From Enterococcus columbae DSM 7374 = ATCC 51263 (GTDB lineage: Bacteria; Bacillota; Bacilli; Lactobacillales; Enterococcaceae): DNA of 64,000 bases. Positions 28,787 to 38,183 of this stretch are shown one piece after another. The DNA lies in assembly GCF_000406925.1 (NCBI RefSeq), contig NZ_KE136347.1, positions 534,025-598,024 on the forward strand, read 5' to 3'. A program made the position numbers and the translations under genes. Position 1 is the first letter of the stretch, and every line of letters begins with the position of its first letter. The notes beneath the pieces are model-generated. The model saw nothing but the letters and a program-made list of their open reading frames with translations, searched no databases and had not been told where the DNA came from.

Positions 28787-29554
28787 TTATTCTTCTGGGT
28801 CTTCAAAAAATTGTAATAAGTCGGCTAAAGTAAGCTTGGCCTTTTCATCAGCTGACAAATCCTTGACGATTCTTCCCTTTTGTAAAACGATTAAACGATT
28901 CCCATAAGTTAGTGCATCTTCCATTCGATGTGTAATCATCAAACAAGTTAATTTTTGTTCTTCAACAATTTTGGCAGTTAGTTGCATCAATTGTTTAGCT
29001 GTTTTAGGATCCAATGCTGCAGTGTGCTCGTCTAATAACAATAGTTCTGGCGTCTTTATAGTTGCCATCAATAAAGAAAGTGCTTGTCTTTGTCCCCCTG
29101 ATAAATCGCCTGTTGCCGTATCGAGGTGATTTTCCAAGCCATTACCAATTTGCTGACAAAGTTGGTAAAATACAGGTTTATATTTTGTGAGTTGTCTAAG
29201 TTTTAATTTACGTGTTTCTCCACGATATTTCGCTAATAATAAATTTTCAGCAACCGTCATTCGAGGCGCAGTGCCCATTTTAGGATCTTGAAAGACACGA
29301 GCAATTTGACGAGCGCGTACTTCTTCATTTTGTAAATGAATCAATTGCTCATTCAAATAGATTTTCCCTTGAGTAATAGGTAAAGTGCCAGCAATGGTAT
29401 TAAAAAGCGTACTTTTTCCTGCTCCGTTGCCACCTAAAACGGTAATAAAATCACCCTGATTAACTGTGAAATCAATTTGATTAAGTAACACCTTTTCTTC
29501 ATTGGTTCCGTTATTGATAATTTTGGATACTTTTTCTAAACGTAAAATACTCAT
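28787..29554 (-). CDS. trpZ: ABC transporter ATP-binding protein (TrpZ-like)
   Basis: Cytosolic ATPase of an importer. Walker A GGNGAGKST (about 42-50), signature LSGGQRQAL (about 153-161) and Walker B LLLLDEHTA are intact in 255 residues. It ends the trpX-trpY-trpZ set (binding protein, permease, ATPase). The Trp assignment comes from the streptococcal TrpXYZ family and from the Trp-codon leader ahead of the operon. It starts 2 bases after the permease gene. Confidence 0.82.
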   Translation of the reverse strand: MSILRLEKVSKIINNGTNEEKVLLNQIDFTVNQGDFITVLGGNGAGKSTLFNTIAGTLPITQGKIYLNEQLIHLQNEEVRARQIARVFQDPKMGTAPRMTVAENLLLAKYRGETRKLKLRQLTKYKPVFYQLCQQIGNGLENHLDTATGDLSGGQRQALSLLMATIKTPELLLLDEHTAALDPKTAKQLMQLTAKIVEEQKLTCLMITHRMEDALTYGNRLIVLQKGRIVKDLSADEKAKLTLADLLQFFEDPEE

Positions 29555-29556
29555 TA

Positions 29557-30435
29557 TTATTTCTCCTCAAAGCCGGTTTTTAAATTCAATGCTGATTTTA
29601 GTTGTGGAATTAATAGGCAAATAGCTAAAATAATTGATGAGAAAATCTTAATATAGGTTGTATCAAAACCAACGCGAATCACAAATAAGATTAATAATTG
29701 ATAAATGATACTACCGATAACGATTGCAACCAAACGTTCAAATAAAGTTAAATTGCCATATAATACTTCGCCAATTATAATTGAGGCTAATCCAATAACA
29801 ATGACCCCAACGCCTTTACTAACATCAGCGTACCCATCATTTTGGGCAATTAAGGCTCCTGATAAAGCGATGACACCATTTGATAAAACTAAGCCTAGTA
29901 TTTTCATCCGATCAGTATGGATTCCTAGTGATTTCGCCATTGTTTCATTATCGCCAGTTGCAATATAAGCTTGACCTAATTGAGTATCGAAAAAGAAGTA
30001 AAGTAAGGCAACGATTAACCCAACAAAAATTAAGCCCACAAAAACCATATCGTAGTAATCAGGCAAATGTAAGTCTTTAAAAAAGTCAAAAATCTTTGGC
30101 TGATGTAATAATGATAGATTTGGTGATTGCATCACATAAAGCATGACGGAATTCAAACCTGACATAACTAAAATACCAGCTAAAATGACTGGGATTTTTC
30201 CCTTCGTATACAATAATCCGGTGACTAAACCAGCCAACATTCCTGCTCCAATCCCTAATAAAGTTGCCATAATTGGCGAAATACCGTGAGTAATAGCTGT
30301 TACGCATACCGCTCCACCTAAGGGAAAGGATCCTTCCGTTGTCATATCAGGAAAATTTAATATGCGATAGGTCATAAAAATACCTAATCCTAATATGCTC
30401 CATAAAAATCCTTGACCAATTGCTGAAATAATCAT
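29557..30435 (-). CDS. trpY: ABC transporter permease (TrpY-like)
   Basis: Integral membrane permease of 292 residues with about eight hydrophobic segments, of the branched-chain/simple-sugar permease type (MTYRILNFPDMTTEGSFPLGGA near the start is typical of the TrpY/CmpB-like group). It is cotranscribed with the flanking binding-protein and ATPase genes. Substrate taken as tryptophan from family and leader evidence. Confidence 0.82.
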   Translation of the reverse strand: MIISAIGQGFLWSILGLGIFMTYRILNFPDMTTEGSFPLGGAVCVTAITHGISPIMATLLGIGAGMLAGLVTGLLYTKGKIPVILAGILVMSGLNSVMLYVMQSPNLSLLHQPKIFDFFKDLHLPDYYDMVFVGLIFVGLIVALLYFFFDTQLGQAYIATGDNETMAKSLGIHTDRMKILGLVLSNGVIALSGALIAQNDGYADVSKGVGVIVIGLASIIIGEVLYGNLTLFERLVAIVIGSIIYQLLILFVIRVGFDTTYIKIFSSIILAICLLIPQLKSALNLKTGFEEK

Positions 30436-30517
30436 TTTTTGCCTCCAAATAATTTTGTAACAAGTAACTTCTATATGTTAGTTGTTAGCTATTGCTTATA
30501 TTTTATCATTCGTGCGA

Positions 30518-31531
30518 TTAATTGCCTACAAATTGTGCATTTTTCTTTAATTCTTCTGGAATTTGAACACCTAGAAAATCAGCTTGTTTTTGGTTTAAGA
30601 CGGTGACTCCATCTTTGAAAGTATAAACTGGTGTTACTGAAGGATCCGCCCCTTTTAATATTTGCACAACCATCTCACCTGTCTTTTTACCCAAAGTGTA
30701 TTGATCAATTCCGACGGTTGCTAATCCTCCTTGTTCTACCATTGTATCTACAGAAGTAATAATTGGCGTTTTTGATTTATTTGCTTCGCCAACAACAGCT
30801 TGCATCGCATTAGCAATGGTATTATCTAAAGGAATGTAGATAAAATCGACATTTTGTGTCATTACTTGCACCGTTTGGGCGATTTCATTAGTTGAAGCGA
30901 CTGGATAATCTTTCACCGTCATCCCTAATTCTTGTGCTGTTTTGGTAGCTTGCTCGATTTGATATTTTGAATTCACTTCAGTCGAGGAATAAAGCATCCC
31001 CACTGTTTTTGCATTAGGTAATAATTGTTTACCTAATTTAATCTGTGAAGCGACAGGTGGTTGGTCTGATACCCCTGTAATATTTTTACCAGGGTGATCT
31101 AAGTCTTGGACTAATTTTGAACCAACAGGATCAGTGACGGCACCTAGTACAATCGGAATATCATCCGTTGTATTTGCTAAAGCTAAGGCAGCCGGTGTAG
31201 CCACTCCCACTAAAACATCCGCCTGTTTATTCACTAATTGTTGACTCATCGTAGCTAATTTACTTTGATCTGCTTGCCCATTTTGAAAAATAATTTTAAT
31301 ATTTTTACCTTCTTGATAGCCTGCTTCTTTTAATGCATCTTTTACACCCTTCGTAATGGTGTCTAAAGCCGGATGACTGACAAATTGTAGAATGCCTACA
31401 GTTTGGATTTTATTTTCTTTTTTCGTTGTTTTAGTTGGTGCTTGATTCATTTTGCCCATTTGAAAAACAAATACCCCAAAAATAATTAAAAATACGACAG
31501 CTACACTTGCAATTAATCCCTTATTTTTCAT
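30518..31531 (-). CDS. trpX: ABC transporter substrate-binding protein (TrpX-like)
   Basis: Two-lobed binding protein of the ABC_sub_bind family: VGILQFVSHPALDTITKGV at the start of the mature part and ATPAALALANTTDDIPIV, VGMLYSSTEVNS, GGLATVGIDQYTLG further on, as in streptococcal TrpX. The N-terminus has a membrane segment (about 5-24) but no lipobox cysteine, so it is probably membrane-tethered rather than a lipoprotein. 337 residues. First structural gene after the Trp leader. Confidence 0.85.
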   Translation of the reverse strand: MKNKGLIASVAVVFLIIFGVFVFQMGKMNQAPTKTTKKENKIQTVGILQFVSHPALDTITKGVKDALKEAGYQEGKNIKIIFQNGQADQSKLATMSQQLVNKQADVLVGVATPAALALANTTDDIPIVLGAVTDPVGSKLVQDLDHPGKNITGVSDQPPVASQIKLGKQLLPNAKTVGMLYSSTEVNSKYQIEQATKTAQELGMTVKDYPVASTNEIAQTVQVMTQNVDFIYIPLDNTIANAMQAVVGEANKSKTPIITSVDTMVEQGGLATVGIDQYTLGKKTGEMVVQILKGADPSVTPVYTFKDGVTVLNQKQADFLGVQIPEELKKNAQFVGN

Positions 31532-31636
31532 TTCAATCGCTCCTTCATTATTTGAATTGTCATCAAAAATCCCTTTTGTTGAGAAATAACCTGTATGAAA
31601 CTAGTATCTAGCTGATTTATAAATACAGATTAAACG

Positions 31637-31665
31637 AAAAAAGCAACCCCCTATCCGGAAGTTGC
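31637..31665 (-). terminator. leader terminator 2 of trpXYZ
   Basis: Minus strand gcaacttcc (31665-31657) pairs with gggggttgc (31651-31643), including two G-U pairs, and is followed by TTTTTT. It precedes trpX by about 105 bases. Confidence 0.75.
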
Positions 31666-31701
31666 AAAAAGCAAAACCCGCATAGTTAGTGTCTATGCGG
31701 G
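31666..31701 (-). terminator. leader hairpin/terminator 1 of trpXYZ
   Basis: Perfect stem cccgcatag (31701-31693) with ctatgcggg (31685-31677), then TTTTGCTTTTT. Its left arm can instead pair with tctatgctgg upstream. Confidence 0.8.
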
Positions 31702-31782
31702 AAATATTGTCTATACCAGCATAGATACAGCTTTTGGTTGCTCTCCAAAAAGTTGTATCCATGGGAAAACCATCAATACAAC
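31702..31782 (-). promoter_or_regulatory. alternative-strand attenuator region of the trpXYZ leader
   Basis: Directly after the leader stop: strand 1 GTTGTAT (31782-31776), strand 2 GGATACAAC (31760-31752), strand 3 CCAAAAGCTGTATC then TATG (31737-31720), strand 4 ATAGACAAT (about 31713-31705). Strand 2 pairs with 1 (ATACAAC) or with 3 (GATACA/TGTATC plus CTTTT/AAAAG); strand 3 pairs with 4. The order and several blocks are the same as in the aro leader. Confidence 0.8.
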
Positions 31783-31845
31783 TCATCTACGCCAGTTACG
31801 CCATGAACTATTTACAGTTAAGCTAAACGATACTCGATGATTCAT
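31783..31845 (-). CDS. trpXYZ leader peptide (two Trp codons)
   Basis: 20-codon ORF MNHRVSFSLTVNSSWRNWRR with AAGGAGG 8 bases before ATG. Trp codons are at positions 15 and 18 (31803-31801 and 31794-31792), separated by Arg-Asn, with a TGA stop directly at attenuator strand 1. Tryptophan is normally the rarest residue, so two in six codons is a strong sensor signature. Function is inferred. Confidence 0.83.
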   Translation of the reverse strand: MNHRVSFSLTVNSSWRNWRR

Positions 31846-31876
31846 TTTGTGGTCCTCCTTGTTCTTGTTGTCAATT

Positions 31877-31905
31877 ATAATACAAAACTATTTAGAATTC
31901 GTCAA
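31877..31905 (-). promoter_or_regulatory. trpXYZ promoter
   Basis: Minus strand TTGACG (31905-31900), 17 bases, TATTAT (31882-31877). Predicted start near 31870, just before the leader ribosome-binding site. Confidence 0.8.
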
Positions 31906-32018
31906 TAAAAAAATGAAAAAAATTTAATTTTTAAGTTTACATAATATAATTATGACATGTGAGAACTCGGTATTTTTGCTACATTGTGCAAGAAATCCGT
32001 AGTTTTCAAAATAAATTG

Positions 32019-32048
32019 TTGGTTGAATAAATTATTTTTCGTTATAAT
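32019..32048 (+). promoter_or_regulatory. rqcH promoter
   Basis: TTGGTT (32019-32024), 18 bases, TATAAT (32043-32048), about 33 bases before the start codon. Confidence 0.65.
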
Positions 32049-32080
32049 AGTTAGGAGTTAAAAAGAAAAGAGGAATGAAC

Positions 32081-33787
32081 ATGTCATTTGATGGCGTCTT
32101 TACACATTTAATTATTGAAGAATTAAATCAACATTTAATCGGTGGTAGAATTAATAAAATTCATCAGCCTTATGAAAATGAAATTATCCTTTCAATTCGT
32201 TCACAAGGCAAAAATCATAAATTATTATTATCTGCTCATCCAAGTTATGCCAGGATCCAATTAACAGCTGTTCAGTACGCTAATCCAGCCACTCCTCCAA
32301 ACTTTATCATGATGCTACGTAAATATTTAGATGGTGCCATTTTAGAGTCAATGAATCAAATAGCTAATGATCGCATCGTTCACTTACATTTTACCAAGCG
32401 TGATGAATTAGGGGATTTACAGGATATTGTATTAATTTTAGAAATGATGGGCCGTCATAGTACGATTGTTTTAGTCAATAAAGCAACAAATAAAATTTTA
32501 GATGTTATCAAACACGTAGGCAGTAGCCAAAATTCTTATCGGACTTTATTGCCAGGGGTTGACTATATTGAACCACCTAAGCAAGATCGCCCCTCTCCTT
32601 TTGCTATTAGTGATCAGGAGTTATTTGCACTCCTTTCTCAAACAAAGCAAATTGATGCTAAATATTTACAACAACATTTCCAAGGATTTGGGCAAGACAC
32701 AGCCACTGAACTCGCCTTTCGTTTAAATCAAAAGCCAAATGAGAAATTGAAGACTTGGCATCAGTTTTTTGCAGAATTAAACCAACAGCTTCAGCCGACC
32801 CTACTGCAAAAAGGAGGAAAAGAGTATTTTACCCCTATCGCATATACTTATTACTTGCAACAAGCAGAAAAAGAACAAGTATTTCCCAATTTAAATGCTT
32901 TACTAGAGGCGTATTATTTAGATAAAGCTGAGCGTGATCGCGCCAAGCAGCAAGGAAATGAGCTAATTAAAAAGGTAGAAAACGAACGTAAGCGTAATGT
33001 ATTAAAGCTAGAAAAAAGGCAGCGAACCTTACAGGAATCTGAAAATGCAGAAAGCTATCGTCAAAAAGGTGAGCTTTTAACGACTTATCTTTCAATAGTG
33101 CCTAGGGGTGAAAATGAAGTAACCCTAGATAATTACTATGATGAGAATCGACCACTTACAATTCGTTTAAATCCGGCTTTGTCGCCTAGTCAAAATGCGC
33201 AAAAATACTTCCAGCGTTATCAAAAATTAAAAAATGCAGTAAAGCTTATTGATGAGCAAATTGACGAAGCTAAAGCTGAGATTGATTATCTCGATTCTGT
33301 TTTAGCACAATTAGAAATTGCTTCGGCTATGGATATGGAAGTCATCCGTGAAGAATTAGTGGCACAAGGTTATTTAAAAAATCGTCAAACAAAACAACAA
33401 CGTAAAATCAACAAGCCTTCAAAGCCTGAAGTATATTTTAGTAGTCAGGGGACAGAAATCTTAGTAGGAAAAAATAACTTACAAAACGATCAACTAACCT
33501 TAAAAACGGCTAAAAAGACCGACTATTGGTTCCACACCAAAGATATTCCAGGTTCACATGTCATTTTGAAAACGGCTAATCCAACTGAAGAAGAGTTATT
33601 AGAGGCAGCGGAATTGGCCGCCTATTTTTCAAAATATCGTTTTTCTGCACAAGTCCCTGTTGATTATGTTCAAGTGAAATACATTAAAAAGCCGAATGGT
33701 GCAAAGCCAGGTTTTGTCATCTATACTAATCAAAAAACGCTTTTTGTTACACCAGATGTAACAATTCTTGAAAAATTATCAAAATAG
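32081..33787 (+). CDS. rqcH: RqcH/NFACT ribosome-quality-control protein (FbpA-like)
   Basis: Binds stalled 50S-peptidyl-tRNA complexes and directs alanine-tail addition; earlier named fibronectin-binding protein FbpA/PavA. The order is NFACT-N (SFDGVFTHLIIEELNQHLIGGRI, here by its first motif), helix-hairpin-helix (about 180-230), long coiled coil (about 280-430) and the NFACT-R domain (YFSSQGTEILVGKNNLQND, DYWFHTKDIPGSHVI). ATG 32081 is chosen because AGAGGA then lies 6 bases upstream; ATG 32075 abuts it. 568 residues. Confidence 0.93.
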   Translation: MSFDGVFTHLIIEELNQHLIGGRINKIHQPYENEIILSIRSQGKNHKLLLSAHPSYARIQLTAVQYANPATPPNFIMMLRKYLDGAILESMNQIANDRIVHLHFTKRDELGDLQDIVLILEMMGRHSTIVLVNKATNKILDVIKHVGSSQNSYRTLLPGVDYIEPPKQDRPSPFAISDQELFALLSQTKQIDAKYLQQHFQGFGQDTATELAFRLNQKPNEKLKTWHQFFAELNQQLQPTLLQKGGKEYFTPIAYTYYLQQAEKEQVFPNLNALLEAYYLDKAERDRAKQQGNELIKKVENERKRNVLKLEKRQRTLQESENAESYRQKGELLTTYLSIVPRGENEVTLDNYYDENRPLTIRLNPALSPSQNAQKYFQRYQKLKNAVKLIDEQIDEAKAEIDYLDSVLAQLEIASAMDMEVIREELVAQGYLKNRQTKQQRKINKPSKPEVYFSSQGTEILVGKNNLQNDQLTLKTAKKTDYWFHTKDIPGSHVILKTANPTEEELLEAAELAAYFSKYRFSAQVPVDYVQVKYIKKPNGAKPGFVIYTNQKTLFVTPDVTILEKLSK

Positions 33788-33799
33788 CCATTTACTACA

Positions 33800-33834
33800 A
33801 AAAAACAGAGAATCCACTTCTCTGTTTTTTTTAA
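33800..33834. terminator. bidirectional terminator
   Basis: Arms aaacagaga and tctctgttt (33803-33826) with A and T tracts on either side, between convergent rqcH and the carbonic anhydrase gene. Confidence 0.88.
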
Positions 33835-33856
33835 TATCTAGTTAAAATACTATGCT

Positions 33857-34567
33857 TTATTCTGCTTGATGGTAATAAATCTTACGCCCATTCAGCGCTT
33901 GAATAGGGCGATTATTTTTTAACAAGAGTTCATTTTTAAAAAGATCGATAAAATTTTGATTCATCTGTCCAATTTCATCAAAAACAAACCATTGAATCGG
34001 CCCAATTGTTGGTGGCGTAGTTAAAGAACCAACATAATGAAAATAGCTTTGCTGAACAGGTAAAAAGATGTCTGGATTAAACCATTGTATATGGTGGTCG
34101 AAATCCCAAATTTCATCTCCGTGATCGTGACATATTTGGTTGGTTAATCGAGCAGTTTGAAACAAAACACCTAAGACTAAATTTACTTGTTTTTTACTTG
34201 TATGGACTAAGTGAAATTCTAACGGTGCTTGATAATCATCCAGAATATGTTCACTAGGCATATGAAAATGGATATCGGTGAGAAAATATTTTTCTCCTTG
34301 ATAGACACAATGGGATAACTGGTCGAAAGGAACAAAATGAATCGTATTTTTAAATTCTTTTTCTGTAAATTTTTGCTTTTGATAATGAATGGTGAGCTGC
34401 TCTTTTTCTGGGAGAATCAGTGAAGCATTTTTTTGTAAATGAATCGGTGATTGCAAAGGATACTCTCCTCCTGGCTTAAATCGATCACATAATAAATGCC
34501 ATCTTTCAGGACCAATCTCACTATCTTCTTCATAATTCCAGACAACATCTAAATTACGTTTAATCAT
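33857..34567 (-). CDS. alpha-class carbonic anhydrase, apparently cytoplasmic
   Basis: Hydrates CO2 to bicarbonate at a zinc ion. The three zinc histidines are in TDIHFHMPSEH (His-x-His) and EFHLVHTS; the Glu/Thr gate residues and the C-terminal LTTPPTIGPIQWFVF motif of alpha enzymes are present. The 236 residues begin MIKRNLDVVWNYEEDSEIGPERW with no signal peptide, although bacterial alpha enzymes are usually exported. AAGGAGG is 5 bases before ATG. Bicarbonate is a substrate of the neighbouring carAB step, a possible functional link. Confidence 0.92.
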   Translation of the reverse strand: MIKRNLDVVWNYEEDSEIGPERWHLLCDRFKPGGEYPLQSPIHLQKNASLILPEKEQLTIHYQKQKFTEKEFKNTIHFVPFDQLSHCVYQGEKYFLTDIHFHMPSEHILDDYQAPLEFHLVHTSKKQVNLVLGVLFQTARLTNQICHDHGDEIWDFDHHIQWFNPDIFLPVQQSYFHYVGSLTTPPTIGPIQWFVFDEIGQMNQNFIDLFKNELLLKNNRPIQALNGRKIYYHQAE

Positions 34568-34580
34568 CAGTTCCTCCTTA

Positions 34581-34977
34581 TTTTAGAGGCTATGAGTTGA
34601 GCGCTTTGATACGAGTAAATAAGTTCCAAGTGGATGGAAAAATCCTCTATATTTTAAGATTTTTTCAGCAACTTGGCTTATTTACCGAGTATCAGCTCAA
34701 ACTCATGCCCGTTTATTTTAGAGGCTATCAAGCGAGCGGGTTGCTATGAGTAAATAAGCCTAACTAGACACAAAAAGTGCGTAACTTTTAACGCTTTTTG
34801 GGGATAGTTACTTATTTACCAAATAGCAGCTCGATTGATGCCGTTTACTCCAGAGGCTATGAGTTGAGCGCTTTGATACGAGTAAATAAGTTCCAAGTGG
34901 ATGGAAAAATCCTCGATATTTTAAGATTTTTTCAGCAACTTGGCTTATTTACCAAGTATCAGCTCAACAACATGCCG
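34581..34977. repeat. three tandem long-hairpin repeats (about 130 bp each)
   Basis: Copies at about 34581-34710, 34716-34842 and 34848-34977 (period 132-135). Each folds on itself through gagc/gctc, a variable 5-bp block, the constant gtaaataag/cttatttac, a variable 6-bp block and an inner stem. Copies 1 and 3 are almost identical; copy 2 is diverged but keeps pairing: gatac/gtatc becomes gctat/atagc and ccaagt/acttgg becomes taacta/tagtta. No protein is encoded. It fills the 34568-35081 gap between the carbonic anhydrase and pyrE. Confidence 0.85.
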
Positions 34978-35002
34978 TTTTTGCCAAACCGCCTCAAGCT
35001 TG

Positions 35003-35062
35003 ATAAAAGAATAGATTAGCTAGGCTGGTAAATTTATAACTACACAGACCAACTAATCTATT
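35003..35062 (-). terminator. terminator of the pyr operon
   Basis: aatagattag (35010-35019) pairs with ctaatctatt (35053-35062), with an inner ctggt/acc block, followed on the minus strand by ctttta. Moderate confidence because of the long loop. Confidence 0.6.
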
Positions 35063-35081
35063 TCATCTTAACAGATAAAGG

Positions 35082-35710
35082 TTATTTTAGCCAATTTTCT
35101 GGATCTTGTTTCCAGCTATTTAATAAAGCTAAGTCTTCTTGTTGAACGTAAGCTTTTTCAACAGCTGTTTTAAGTAAAGTAGAATAATTGGTTAAGGTGA
35201 CTAAGGGGATGTGTGCCGCTTGAAAATTTGCTTGACCTTTTGGCAGTTCATAAGTAAAGATTGCGGCTACTCCCAATATATCCGCCCCTTCTCTTTTAGC
35301 AGCTTGACAAGCCTCTAAAACACTGCCACCGGTTGAAATTAAATCCTCAATAACCACCATTTTTTGACCTTGTGTGATTGTTCCTTCGATTTGATTGCCT
35401 TTACCATGATCCTTGGCTTTACTACGAATATACACCATTGGTAAATCTAAAATCTCAGCTACCCAAGCAGCATGAGGAATACCGGCAGTAGCCGTACCAG
35501 CAATAACTTCTACTTCTGGATAATTTGCCTTAATTTTCTCAGCTAAACCTTGTGCAATTGCTTTACGAACCTTTGGATAACTCATCGTTAAGCGATTGTC
35601 ACAATAAATAGGACTTTTAATTCCACTGGCCCAAGTAAAGGGTTCTTTAGGATTTAAAAATACCGCCTTGATTTTTAGCAATTCTTCAGCAATTAAGTGT
35701 TCAATTGTTT

Positions 35711-35714
<4 letters not shown>
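35082..35714 (-). CDS. pyrE: orotate phosphoribosyltransferase
   Basis: Makes OMP from orotate and PRPP. The PRPP loop [16 protein letters not shown] (about 119-134), KSPIYCDNR and the flexible-loop [13 protein letters not shown] are present in 210 residues. Last gene of the pyr operon; its ATG overlaps the pyrF stop by 4 bases. Confidence 0.97.
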
Positions 35715-38149
<2,435 letters not shown>

Positions 38150-38183
38150 CGCTTTTTCCTTTCTGCTTATAAGCTGTAAATAC

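Noticed and set aside
31601-31786. 61-codon frame on minus overlapping the trp leader stop (starts MSCIDGF)
   Set aside because: It covers the attenuator stems and both terminators, so its codons are explained by RNA structure; it has no ribosome-binding site of its own.
35003-35062. Possible fourth copy of the 130-bp hairpin repeat
   Set aside because: It lacks the gtaaataag core and is better explained as the pyr operon terminator.
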